Source of the DNA: DASSBQ01 sp040981125 | Lineage (GTDB): Bacteria > Nitrospirota > Nitrospiria > Nitrospirales > Nitrospiraceae | Reading direction: 5' to 3' | Assembly (NCBI GenBank): GCA_040981125.1 | Contig: JANRMQ010000004.1 | Location: forward strand, 313,442 to 377,441 | DNA length: 64,000 nt | Part shown: piece by piece, positions 51,251-59,697 of the stretch | Numbering within the stretch: the first letter of the stretch is position 1 | Layout: every line of letters starts with the position of its first letter | Notes under the pieces: generated by a model | The model's input: only the letters and a program-made list of their open reading frames with translations | Told to the model about the DNA's origin: nothing | Database searches by the model: none | Made by a program: the position numbers and the translations under genes

Positions 51251-51763
51251 ATGAAGATCACGCCGATCGATATCCAGCAGATGGTGTTCCAGGTCAAGTT
51301 TCGCGGGTATGACAAGGACGAGGTCAATCGATTCCTCGAAGAACTGGCGCTTACAGTCGAAGGACTGAACCGGGAGAATGCCTTGCTCCGCGAGAAATTG
51401 ACCGGGACGGAGCAGCATCTTGCCGAGTTGAAGCGGACGGAATCGACGTTGTCCAACACGCTCGTGTCCGCCCAATCGTTGGCCGAGGACGTAAAGCGAT
51501 CCGCCCAACGGGAAGCGGATCTGATCATCAAGGAAGCGGAGTTGAAGGCCAGCGAGGTGATCCGCCAGGCGCGAGTGGAACTGACCGATGTACAACGTGA
51601 TGTGTCGGACCTGCAGAAGCAACGTCTGCTCATGGTTGAACGATTTCGGGCTACCCTCCGCTCCTTCGAGCGCATGTTGGAAGTGGAAGAGACGGAAGCC
51701 TTTCAATCCGAAACGGCGACGGCGGACGAGAAGTTGGCCGGTGAATCAAGCGGCGGCCGCTAG
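51251..51763 (+). CDS. divIVA: DivIVA-domain protein
   Basis: The 170-residue protein starts I-T-P-I-D-I-Q-Q-M-V-F-Q-V-K-F-R-G-Y-D-K-D-E-V-N, the DivIVA membrane-binding head, with F-R-G-Y in the place of F-R-G-Y/F-x-K-R-x-V-D. A long coiled coil of about residues 30-145 follows. It senses negative membrane curvature at poles and septa. DivIVA is common in Gram-positives but less so in Gram-negatives with a full Min system. GAGG precedes the ATG. Confidence 0.92.
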   Translation: MKITPIDIQQMVFQVKFRGYDKDEVNRFLEELALTVEGLNRENALLREKLTGTEQHLAELKRTESTLSNTLVSAQSLAEDVKRSAQREADLIIKEAELKASEVIRQARVELTDVQRDVSDLQKQRLLMVERFRATLRSFERMLEVEETEAFQSETATADEKLAGESSGGR

Positions 51764-51823
51764 CAGGCCCATTACCCGGAAGCAAGCGAATCTACGCGTG
51801 AGCGTGACAGGGGACGGGCTCGT

Positions 51824-52957
51824 ATGGCCGGCGTAGAGGCCATTGATGCGGCGCTTCAGGCGGGAGTCGAAGACGGCACCTTTCCCGGCGCGGTCCTCGC
51901 CGTGCGACACCAGGGCGCCCTTGTCTATGAACGGGCCGTAGGGCAACGGTCTCTTTTCCCTCCTTCGACAGCGGCGACAACACAAACCCTGTACGATCTC
52001 GCTTCCCTTACCAAACCGCTCGCGACTACCACAGCCATCGTGTTCTTGGCGCAGCAGGGCCGGCTCACGCTCGAGTCGCGCGTCGATGAGTGGATCGAGG
52101 CGTTGCGCGGCGCCGCGCTTGGGAGTGTGACTCTTATCCATCTTCTGACGCACAGTTCCGGTTTGCCGGGCTGGCGTCCATTTTATGAGCGGCTTTCTGC
52201 AAACGGAGTCCTTCCTGAGGGTGGTGTGGACCACGAACGGGCCAGAGAGGCCGTGATCGCCTACATTCGGGATGAGTCTCTGCTGTATCCGCCCGGGACA
52301 CGCAGTCTCTATAGCGACCTCGGCTTTATGCTGCTGGGCTTCATCGTCGAGCGTATTACCAATGCATCCTTGGCCCTGTTTTGTGAACGGCAGCTCTTTG
52401 AGCCGATCGGTGCGGCGCCGCTTGCCTTTTTCCCCGACGGGATAAACGGCAAGGGACGATTTGATGGGGGGTATCCTATTGCTGCCACCGAGCATGATCC
52501 ATGGCGCGGACGACTCCTGTGCGGGGAGGTTCACGACGAGAACGCTTTCGCGCTCGGAGGAATCGCCGGACATGCCGGCCTCTTCGGCACGGCCCGCGCG
52601 GTGCTCGCGATCTCATCCGCCTGGCTCTCCGCATACGAGGGGCGGCAGTCCATTTTGGATGCCGATCTCGTCCGCCGGTGTGTCACGCGATACACCCCTG
52701 TTCCGCATTCCAGTTGGGCTCTCGGCTGGGATACGCCGTCTGCGCCATCGTCGGCGGGGACCTGTTTTTCGGATTCGTCTTTCGGGCATCTGGGGTACAC
52801 CGGTACATCGTTGTGGATCGATCCGGCTTGCCGGCTGGAAGTCGCGCTATTGTCGAATCGCGTTCATCCCAGCAGGCGGAACGAACGGATCAAACAGTTC
52901 CGGCCGCATATTCACGATGTGGTGTATCAAACGGTAGTGGGAACGAGGCGGGAATAG
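51824..52957 (+). CDS. Serine beta-lactamase/esterase-fold protein (class C/EstB type)
   Basis: The 377-residue protein has S61-L-T-K64, a Y-S-D in the place of Y-x-N, and further motifs of the PBP4*/EstB/AmpC fold: L-L-T-H-S-S-G-L-P-G, G-G-I-A-G-H-A-G-L-F, and G-H-L-G-Y-T-G-T-S. It lacks a signal peptide, so it is probably cytoplasmic, unlike secreted beta-lactamases. It could be an esterase or a D-amino acid peptidase working on recycled wall peptides; resistance is not implied. Confidence 0.85.
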   Translation: MAGVEAIDAALQAGVEDGTFPGAVLAVRHQGALVYERAVGQRSLFPPSTAATTQTLYDLASLTKPLATTTAIVFLAQQGRLTLESRVDEWIEALRGAALGSVTLIHLLTHSSGLPGWRPFYERLSANGVLPEGGVDHERAREAVIAYIRDESLLYPPGTRSLYSDLGFMLLGFIVERITNASLALFCERQLFEPIGAAPLAFFPDGINGKGRFDGGYPIAATEHDPWRGRLLCGEVHDENAFALGGIAGHAGLFGTARAVLAISSAWLSAYEGRQSILDADLVRRCVTRYTPVPHSSWALGWDTPSAPSSAGTCFSDSSFGHLGYTGTSLWIDPACRLEVALLSNRVHPSRRNERIKQFRPHIHDVVYQTVVGTRRE

Positions 52958-52964
52958 AACCGCG

Positions 52965-53282
52965 TCACGGCAGATCCGGGTATTCGATCCAGGTTTCCTT
53001 CTCGGCCAGATAGCGGGCGCCCTTGAAATTGGCTCGGCTGCGCAGCTTGTGAAATCCAAACCGCTGGAGCTGTTCGATGACGTCCTTGACCGCCGCGGCC
53101 ACGGTTGAGTAGGCCTTTCCTTCAACAGCCAAGGCTTCATAGGTGACCTTGCCTGTATAGCCTCCTGTCGTCCGATTGACCAGGATCGCACGATTAAAGT
53201 ATCGATCGCTCGGGTCGATCCCTTCGACCTGATGTCGCTCGACCAAGCCCTCTTTTCTAAAAAGGAGAGGGAGCGAACTCAT
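52965..53282 (-). CDS. Small protein of unknown function
   Basis: The 105-residue protein starts M-S-S-L-P-L-L-F-R-K-E-G. It contains D-R-Y-F-N-R-A-I-L-V-N, a short helical part (V-A-A-A-V-K-D-V-I-E-Q-L-Q) and ends W-I-E-Y-P-D. On the minus strand GGAGGTGTCT stands just before the ATG at 53282, a strong ribosome binding site that fixes the start and supports a real gene. It converges with the beta-lactamase-fold gene and is back-to-back with the pgsA promoter. I do not recognise the family. Confidence 0.7.
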   Translation of the reverse strand: MSSLPLLFRKEGLVERHQVEGIDPSDRYFNRAILVNRTTGGYTGKVTYEALAVEGKAYSTVAAAVKDVIEQLQRFGFHKLRSRANFKGARYLAEKETWIEYPDLP

Positions 53283-53359
53283 AGACACCTCCGTCCGAAT
53301 CTGGAAAGCCTTGGGCCGGAGCGGATTATAAGGGGCAGCACCGCGGAGTGCAACCGTCG

Positions 53360-53388
53360 TTGACAAGGCGGAGCCCGCTTTCTATGAT
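53360..53388 (+). promoter_or_regulatory. Sigma70-type promoter of pgsA
   Basis: TTGACA at 53360-53365 and TATGAT at 53383-53388 are separated by 17 bp, near-consensus. The RNA would start near 53395, about 50 nt before the pgsA ATG. Confidence 0.72.
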
Positions 53389-53440
53389 GCCTGGCTCATC
53401 GTTCCGGAGCCTTCGGCGTGATAGGTCGCAGCACGGTTCC

Positions 53441-53983
53441 ATGTACATGAACGTTCCCAACAGCTTGACCATCCTCCGCATTCTTCTGATTCCCGTTTAC
53501 GTCGGCTTTCTGGTCTATGAGCAATACAATTACGCGTTAGTCGTGCTCTTTGTGGCGGGACTGACCGACGGGCTCGACGGCACCATCGCGCGCGTGGCGA
53601 ATCAGCGGACTCAGTTAGGAGCGGTTCTCGATCCTTTGGCGGACAAGCTGCTTCTGACGACCGGCTTCATTACTCTCTCGGTCATGCATTTAATTCCCTT
53701 ATGGGTGACGATTATTGTGGTGAGTCGCGATCTGATTTTGATGTTGGGAACGGCGGTGGCACAATACACCGATACCCAGGTCGATATCTCGCCGACAGTG
53801 TTAGGAAAAAGCACTACCTTGATCCAGTTGGCGACACTCGTGCTGGTGGTCTTTTGTGCGTCCCGTCAAATCGACTTGGCCATCATTCGACCCCTCCTGT
53901 ATGTGATGGCGACCGTGACCCTCTCGTCCGGTTTGCATTACCTCTACCGCGGGTACGCCCACGTCACGGCAAGCGGCGCATAG
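53441..53983 (+). CDS. pgsA: CDP-diacylglycerol--glycerol-3-phosphate 3-phosphatidyltransferase (PgsA-like)
   Basis: The 180-residue integral membrane enzyme has the full CDP-alcohol phosphotransferase signature (D-G-T-I-A-R-x8-G-x3-D-P-L-A-D-K) at about residues 46-68 and four to five further helices. The start N-V-P-N-S-L-T-I-L-R-I and its length fit PgsA, the enzyme for phosphatidylglycerol phosphate. ATG 53441 or 53447 can start it; both lie after the promoter. It is the second CDP-alcohol phosphotransferase of the window, which suggests that the one at 10827 has another substrate. Confidence 0.87.
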   Translation: MYMNVPNSLTILRILLIPVYVGFLVYEQYNYALVVLFVAGLTDGLDGTIARVANQRTQLGAVLDPLADKLLLTTGFITLSVMHLIPLWVTIIVVSRDLILMLGTAVAQYTDTQVDISPTVLGKSTTLIQLATLVLVVFCASRQIDLAIIRPLLYVMATVTLSSGLHYLYRGYAHVTASGA

Positions 53984-53997
53984 CCGGGTGTCCCGGC
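53983..53997 (+). terminator. Short GC hairpin at the end of pgsA
   Basis: GCCGGG and CCCGGC with a 3-nt loop start within the pgsA stop codon. No T-tract follows, so it is a weak terminator candidate. Confidence 0.3.
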
Positions 53998-54116
53998 GAT
54001 GTCTCGCCCCTCGCATTTGGCTCATTCGTTTGACAGACCCGGGGACCTCTTATAGACTTCGTTCATGCCCGCACAATGACGAGGTCGCTCGTGCATGCCT
54101 CGCTGGAGTCACGTCC

Positions 54117-55334
54117 ATGAGTACATTCGCGTACGTCGGAAGAACCCGCCAGGGAACCGTCAAAAAGGGCGAACTCAGCGCAAAATCCCGTGACGAAGCG
54201 GTCGACCAGCTTCGCAAGCAGCAAGTCGTCGTCACCAGCCTCGAAGAGCGGGCCGCCAAAGCGGGCAAATTCAAACTTAGCCTCGGCAGCGGCCTCACGG
54301 ATAAGGACCTGGTCGTCTTCACGCGCCAATTCGGCACCATGATCAATGCCGGCCTTCCGTTGATCCAATGTCTCGATATCCTGGCCACCCAGTCCGAAAA
54401 CAAGGTGCTCCGGGAAACCGTGGCGGACGTGAAAAACCATGTCGAGAGCGGATCGACATTTTCCGACGCGCTCAGGAAACATCCCAAGGTCTTCGATGAT
54501 CTCTACGTCAATATGATTCACGCGGGCGAAGTGGGCGGGTTGCTCGATACGATTTTGACCCGGCTGGCCAAGCATATTGAAAAGGCCATGAAGCTGAAAG
54601 GTCAGATCAAGTCGGCCATGGTGTATCCGATCGCCATTTTGGGAGTGGCGGTCATCGTGATTGCCGTGTTGATGGTGTGGGTCATCCCCATTTTTGCCAA
54701 GATGTTTGCGGAGATGTCCGGTGGAAAGGTCGGACTCCCGGGGCCGACGCAGCTCGTCATCGACATCAGCAATTTTTTTCAGAGCTATATCGTCTATATC
54801 GTGATTGCGTTGGCGGCGGGCATTTACGGGACCAAGCGGTACTACAACACCGCCAACGGACGCGTCGTCATCGACCGCCTGCTGCTCAAACTGCCGATCT
54901 TCGGCGACATTATCCGAAAAGCCGCGGTGGCGAAATTCACGAGAACGTTGGGGACGCTGATTACCAGCGGCGTGCCCTTGTTGGAAGGGTTAGGGATTTG
55001 CGCCAAGACCTCGGGCAACAAGGTGATCGAGGAGGCGCTCTTGGGCGCCAGGATCAGCATCAGCAGCGGAAAAACCATTTCCGAGCCCCTCGCCAAGAGC
55101 CAAGTCTTTCCGAAAATGGTGACTCACATGATCTCCGTCGGAGAATCAACCGGCGCCTTGGATGCCATGCTGGGGAAAATCGCCGACTTCTATGAGGACG
55201 AAGTCGATCAAGCGGTCGCGGCCATGACGTCGCTGCTCGAGCCCATCATGATGGTGGTCCTGGGCACGATTATCGGGTTCATCGTCATCGCAATGTATTT
55301 GCCGATCTTTACGATGGCTTCGGCGATCGGATAG
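54117..55334 (+). CDS. pilC: Type IV pilus inner-membrane platform protein PilC (GspF family)
   Basis: The 405-residue protein starts with T-F-A-Y-V-G-R-T-R-Q-G, typical for PilC. Two GspF domains follow (about residues 70-190 and 275-395), each with F-T-R-x-L-G/F-G-T-x-I-x-x-G-x-P-L-x-x (F-T-R-Q-F-G-T-M-I-N-A-G and F-T-R-T-L-G-T-L-I-T-S-G). There are three to four membrane helices. It anchors the pilus motor. No pilB, pilT or pilin gene is beside it in the window; a two-component pair follows. Confidence 0.93.
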   Translation: MSTFAYVGRTRQGTVKKGELSAKSRDEAVDQLRKQQVVVTSLEERAAKAGKFKLSLGSGLTDKDLVVFTRQFGTMINAGLPLIQCLDILATQSENKVLRETVADVKNHVESGSTFSDALRKHPKVFDDLYVNMIHAGEVGGLLDTILTRLAKHIEKAMKLKGQIKSAMVYPIAILGVAVIVIAVLMVWVIPIFAKMFAEMSGGKVGLPGPTQLVIDISNFFQSYIVYIVIALAAGIYGTKRYYNTANGRVVIDRLLLKLPIFGDIIRKAAVAKFTRTLGTLITSGVPLLEGLGICAKTSGNKVIEEALLGARISISSGKTISEPLAKSQVFPKMVTHMISVGESTGALDAMLGKIADFYEDEVDQAVAAMTSLLEPIMMVVLGTIIGFIVIAMYLPIFTMASAIG

Positions 55335-55512
55335 GTCATCGTCCTCCTCGTTCCCACATTCAACACGTTCTCCTGCATCGCCGGAGTCCGATGCCGGACG
55401 GGACTGCCGGCAACGGCGGGTGTCTTGGAAGGAAGCGAAACAGACTGCCTCCTTGCCTCATGCTGCACCGCCGTCGGCTTCCCACCGGCCACCCGCCAGA
55501 ACCCCTGATCTC

Positions 55513-57210
55513 ATGGATGAGATAAAGACGAGATTGCATTGGCTGATGGCTCTCCGCGTGGTCGTGGTGACCCTATTGCTCGGCTTGTCGCTGGCATTCC
55601 AGGTCACCAGAGGCGAACAGGCGCCGATATTCTATGGGCTCATCATCTTCACCTACGTCGTCACCCTGTTCTATGCCGCGTTGCTCCGGCATCTGCGTAC
55701 TCAGCAGGCGCTGACGCTCGTGACCTGGTTTCAGATGGCCATTGACCTGATTCTTGAAACCATTCTGGTCGTAGCGACCGGCGGAATCGAGAGTCCTTTT
55801 TCAGTGCTGTACGTCACCACCGTGGCCGTCGCCAGCCTGGTGTTGCAATGTCGCGCGGGAATCGTGACGGCCAGTCTCTGCACCATCCTGCTGGGAGCGG
55901 TCACGGTGGTTCAATCCGAGGGGCTGTTACAGGCCGCCGGCTGGTTGCCTCCCAGTCGATTGAGTTATGCGGAAAGCATGCAAACGTTTTCGATCTATGG
56001 GCTTGCGTTTCTCGGCGTCGGATTCTTGAGCGGGATGCTGGCGGATCAGTTGCGACAGGCGGATCAATCGCTGCGTGAAAAGGAACAAGGGCTTTCGCGC
56101 CTGCAACGATTCCACGAGGACATCGTCCACAGCATCAGCAGCGGGGTGTTCACCACCGATGAGGCGGGACGGATCACTTCATTCAATCCTGCCGCGCAAG
56201 AGGCCACCGGCTACCAGGCCGAACAGGTCCGCGGACGTTTCTGGCGAGAAGTCTTCAATTGGCATCCCGTGCAGTCCTCCGGAACAGAGGATGATGTGAT
56301 GTCGCTCGCATCCGTTCGGTTTGAAGTGGAATGCGCGCGGGCCGACGGAAGTCGGCTCGTATTGGGCATGACGGTGTCGCCGTTTCATGAGCAGGGCAAG
56401 CAGACGGGACTGGTGGGCGTCTTCAAGGATCTGACTCAGATTCGAGACCTGGAAGAGGAAATGCGACGGCGTGAATGGTTGGCCAAGCTGGGCGAGATGT
56501 CGGCCGGGATGGCGCATGAAATACGGAATCCGCTGGGCGCGCTGGCCGGAGCCATGCAGATGCTGCGGGCCGACGTGCGCGGCGACGATACCAGCCAACG
56601 GCTGATGGACATCGCGATTCGAGAGGCGACCAGGTTGGATAACATCATCACCGAATTCCTTCAGTACGCCCGTCCGCCGGACCTCCATTTGCGCGAGCAC
56701 GATTTAAACAAACTACTTGCCGACACGTTGAATCTGATTCAACATGAGGCTCGAACGCGCATGCACATCGCGATATCGGCGTCCATGGCGGCCGAGCCCC
56801 TCGTCGCGCAGGTGGATCAAGATCAACTCAAACAGGTGTTCTGGAACCTTGCGACAAATGCGTTTGATGCCATGCCCGCCGGCGGCCGGCTTGCTATTGC
56901 AACCGCCTTGCGGCAGGTCGATGTGATGGGCCGCCGCACCGATGTCATGGAAATCACCTTTCAGGATACGGGCGAAGGCATTCCCCGACAGAATTTCGAC
57001 AAGATCTTTCTGCCGTTCTTTACGACCAAGAAAGAAGGCTCGGGACTCGGACTCGCTCAGGTCCATCGAATCGTCGATTTGCATGGAGGATGGATCAAGG
57101 TCGACAGCGAAGTAGGGCATGGGGCCAAATTCGTCGTGTGCTTGCCGCGCTCGGCCGATGCCGGCGCGCGGCCATGGTATGAAGGAAGGGAACCGTGGAA
57201 AAGATTCTAG
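55513..57210 (+). CDS. pilS: PilS-like membrane sensor histidine kinase
   Basis: The 565-residue protein has six hydrophobic helices at about residues 10-190 and a PAS domain at about 215-320 (D-E-A-G-R-I-T-S-F-N-P-A-A). Then come the H-box G-E-M-S-A-G-M-A-H-E-I-R-N-P-L-G with the phosphoryl His, N-L-A-T-N-A-F-D-A-M-P, D-T-G-E-G-I-P, and the G2 motif G-S-G-L-G-L. It is the usual PilS layout and lies between pilC and a PilR-like regulator, which it overlaps by 16 bp. It should control pilin transcription through sigma54. Confidence 0.9.
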   Translation: MDEIKTRLHWLMALRVVVVTLLLGLSLAFQVTRGEQAPIFYGLIIFTYVVTLFYAALLRHLRTQQALTLVTWFQMAIDLILETILVVATGGIESPFSVLYVTTVAVASLVLQCRAGIVTASLCTILLGAVTVVQSEGLLQAAGWLPPSRLSYAESMQTFSIYGLAFLGVGFLSGMLADQLRQADQSLREKEQGLSRLQRFHEDIVHSISSGVFTTDEAGRITSFNPAAQEATGYQAEQVRGRFWREVFNWHPVQSSGTEDDVMSLASVRFEVECARADGSRLVLGMTVSPFHEQGKQTGLVGVFKDLTQIRDLEEEMRRREWLAKLGEMSAGMAHEIRNPLGALAGAMQMLRADVRGDDTSQRLMDIAIREATRLDNIITEFLQYARPPDLHLREHDLNKLLADTLNLIQHEARTRMHIAISASMAAEPLVAQVDQDQLKQVFWNLATNAFDAMPAGGRLAIATALRQVDVMGRRTDVMEITFQDTGEGIPRQNFDKIFLPFFTTKKEGSGLGLAQVHRIVDLHGGWIKVDSEVGHGAKFVVCLPRSADAGARPWYEGREPWKRF

Positions 57211-58577
57211 TTGTCGATGACGAACAAAGTATGCGCGATGTGTTGAGCATCATGCTCAAGCGGGCGGGGTACGGCGTGACGGCCGCGTCGAACGGCGAAG
57301 AAGCGATCGAACACATTCACAAAGAACTGTTCGATCTCGTGATCACCGACCTGCGCATGCCGAAGATCGACGGATTGGAAGTGCTGAAGGCGGTCAAAGC
57401 CTCGTCGCCCGAGACCGTGGTCTTGGTGATTACCGCTTTTGCATCCGCCGAGTCGGCTGTGGATGCCATGAAGCACGGGGCCTACGACTACCTGACGAAA
57501 CCGTTTCAGGTCGACGAGGTGCAGCTGATTATTCGCAACGCGTTGGAGCGGCGGCGGCTTTCCACCGAGAATATCCTGCTCAAGCGGGAAATGGCCAGCC
57601 AATCATCGTTCTCACGGATCATCGGGCAAAGCGAGGCGATGCAGCGGGTCTTCGAGGTGATCAAGAAGGTTGCGGATTCCAAAAGCAATGTCCTGATCGG
57701 AGGAGAGAGCGGCACCGGTAAGGAACTGGTGGCGCGGGCTATCCACTACAACAGCAGCCGGGCGCAGATGCCGTTCGTCACGGTCAATTGTAGTGCCGTG
57801 CCGGAGACTCTGCTGGAAAGCGAACTCTTCGGACATATGAAGGGCTCGTTCACGGGAGCCGTTTCCAACAAAGCCGGATTGTTCGAGGTGGCGAACGGAG
57901 GCACGATTTTCCTCGACGAGATCGGGGATACGACTCCGGCCATCCAGGTCAAACTTCTGCGGGTGATCCAGGAACGCGAGTTTCGACGTGTCGGCGGCAC
58001 TCAGGACGTCAAAGTCGATGTCCGGATCGTCGCGGCCACGAATCGCGATTTGGAAAGGGCCGTGGCGGAGGGCGCGTTTCGGGAAGATCTCTACTATCGC
58101 TTGGATGTCATCCCCATCAAGCTGCCGCCGCTCCGCATGCGCAGCGGCGATATTCCTCTGTTGGTGACCCATTTTTTGGAGAAATTTTCCCGGGAAAGTG
58201 GTAAACCGATGCCGAATCTGACGCAGGAAGCCATGCGCGTGCTGCTGGCGCACGAATGGCGAGGCAATGTCCGGGAATTGGAGAACGTCATTGAACGCGT
58301 GGTCGCGTTCAGCCAGGGAAGCACGGTGACGGACGCCGACATCGGCGGCTGGCTTCACAAATCTCCCGCTCCGCAGCAGGTCGCCCTATCGACCGATCTG
58401 CCGGACGAGGGGCTGGATTTGGAGGGGCTGATCAATTCAATCGAGAAGACGTTGCTCCTCAAGGCGCTGGAACGGAGCCAATGGGTCAAGAAACGGGCGG
58501 CTCGGCTGCTTCGCTTAAATACCAGATCGTTTCGCTACCGGTTGGAAAAATATGAGATCAAAGGAGGCCGTGACTAA
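57195..58577 (+). CDS. pilR: PilR-like sigma54-dependent response regulator
   Basis: The 460-residue protein has a receiver domain at residues 1-120 (L-V-V-D-D-E-Q, Asp in V-I-T-D-L-R-M-P, K in T-K-P-F). An AAA+ domain at about 140-375 carries Walker A G-E-S-G-T-G-K-E, the sigma54-contact loop G-S-F-T-G-A, and Walker B G-G-T-I-F-L-D-E. A Fis-type helix-turn-helix lies at the end (A-A-R-L-L-R-L-N-T-R-S-F-R-Y-R-L). It begins at GTG 57195, overlapping pilS. It activates sigma54 promoters; the pilA target is not in the window. Confidence 0.92.
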   Translation: MEKILVVDDEQSMRDVLSIMLKRAGYGVTAASNGEEAIEHIHKELFDLVITDLRMPKIDGLEVLKAVKASSPETVVLVITAFASAESAVDAMKHGAYDYLTKPFQVDEVQLIIRNALERRRLSTENILLKREMASQSSFSRIIGQSEAMQRVFEVIKKVADSKSNVLIGGESGTGKELVARAIHYNSSRAQMPFVTVNCSAVPETLLESELFGHMKGSFTGAVSNKAGLFEVANGGTIFLDEIGDTTPAIQVKLLRVIQEREFRRVGGTQDVKVDVRIVAATNRDLERAVAEGAFREDLYYRLDVIPIKLPPLRMRSGDIPLLVTHFLEKFSRESGKPMPNLTQEAMRVLLAHEWRGNVRELENVIERVVAFSQGSTVTDADIGGWLHKSPAPQQVALSTDLPDEGLDLEGLINSIEKTLLLKALERSQWVKKRAARLLRLNTRSFRYRLEKYEIKGGRD

Positions 58578-58598
58578 CGTCAATCGGATGCCCTTTAC

Positions 58599-59489
58599 GT
58601 GAGGCCTGCCTGCGTTCGGGTTCGCGCTCCAGCCAAAATCAATCTTATCCTTCGAGTGCTCGACCGCCGGCCTGACGGGTACCATAATGTGTGGTCCCTG
58701 ATGCAGACGGTGGGACTCTACGACGAACTTGTGATCACGCTGCGGCCTGAATCGGCCGCCGGCATTGATCTCCGGTGCGATGATCCGGCGTTGGCCGTGG
58801 ATCGGACCAACCTGGTCTGCCGCGCGGCCGCCCTCATGCTTGAGCGAGCGCAACGCCGGATGGGAGTCGCGATCGAATTGCAGAAGCGCATTCCCATGGG
58901 CGCCGGACTTGGGGGCGGCAGCAGCGATGCCGCGGCCACCATCGTGGGCCTCGACCAATTGCTGGAGCTGGGATGGTCGCGAGCGATCATGAGCGACATC
59001 GGCCAAAGCTTGGGCAGCGATGTCCCCTTTTTCTTTGCCGCTCCGACCGCCGTGGCAACGGGGAGAGGAGAACAAGTTCGCCCGGCGGCGCTCGAGGAAC
59101 CTCGCTGGGTCTTGTTGATCAATCCGGGATTTCCCGTCGATACTCGATGGGCCTATCAGCAATTGGCCGCCTCTCGTCGAGAGATCGCCCCGGTGCGGCA
59201 ATCCGCGCCTGACGACCCATCGGTGTTGACCTGGCGCGATATTGTCCACGAAGCGGCGAATGATTTTGAGTCACCGGTGTTCCAGGCGCATCCGCTCCTT
59301 CGCGACCTCAAGCGTCGTCTCGAGGCGGCGGGGGCCGACATGGCTTTGCTGTCGGGCAGTGGCGCGACGGTGTTTGGAGTTTTCCCCGACAAACCTTCAG
59401 CCGCGCGGGCGTATGAATCATTCGGCGGCGAGCCGCAGTACAAAGTATTTTTGACCGAGACCTGTACGGAGCCGCTGACTGTCCAATAA
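58599..59489 (+). CDS. ispE: 4-diphosphocytidyl-2-C-methyl-D-erythritol kinase IspE
   Basis: The 296-residue GHMP kinase starts V-R-A-P-A-K-I-N-L-I-L-R-V, with R-R-P-D-G-Y-H, the ATP loop P-M-G-A-G-L-G-G-G-S-S-D-A-A, and L-S-G-S-G-A-T-V-F-G near the end. It catalyses an MEP-pathway step to isoprenoids, so this organism uses that route. The start is GTG 58599; an ATG at 58588 is out of frame. It leads the conserved prs-rplY-pth-ychF run. Confidence 0.95.
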   Translation: MRPACVRVRAPAKINLILRVLDRRPDGYHNVWSLMQTVGLYDELVITLRPESAAGIDLRCDDPALAVDRTNLVCRAAALMLERAQRRMGVAIELQKRIPMGAGLGGGSSDAAATIVGLDQLLELGWSRAIMSDIGQSLGSDVPFFFAAPTAVATGRGEQVRPAALEEPRWVLLINPGFPVDTRWAYQQLAASRREIAPVRQSAPDDPSVLTWRDIVHEAANDFESPVFQAHPLLRDLKRRLEAAGADMALLSGSGATVFGVFPDKPSAARAYESFGGEPQYKVFLTETCTEPLTVQ

Positions 59490-59525
59490 GAATATTTTGA
59501 CTCGCACCGCATCCACTCGGCTAGG

Positions 59526-59555
59526 TTGACAACCAATATGGCTTTCCGATAGATT
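59526..59555 (+). promoter_or_regulatory. Sigma70-type promoter before prs
   Basis: TTGACA at 59526-59531 and TAGATT at 59550-59555 with an 18-bp spacer give a leader of about 135 nt for prs. The rest of the 208-bp gap shows no tRNA, although a tRNA-Gln sits here in some bacteria. Confidence 0.55.
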
Positions 59556-59697
59556 TCGAACTTTCTGACGGCTTCTTTCTTGACGGTCACGCGACGAGGT
59601 TAGTGGGCGCCCACAGATCCACGCCGGTTCAAACGATTCCGTTCACGCTTTCCTGATAGGCCTCTGCGTCGGCACATCGTAAGCGTCCGAGGGACAC

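Noticed and set aside
59615..59640. T-loop-like GGTTCAAAC before prs, where some bacteria have tRNA-Gln
   Set aside because: The flanking bases do not pair and no cloverleaf forms.
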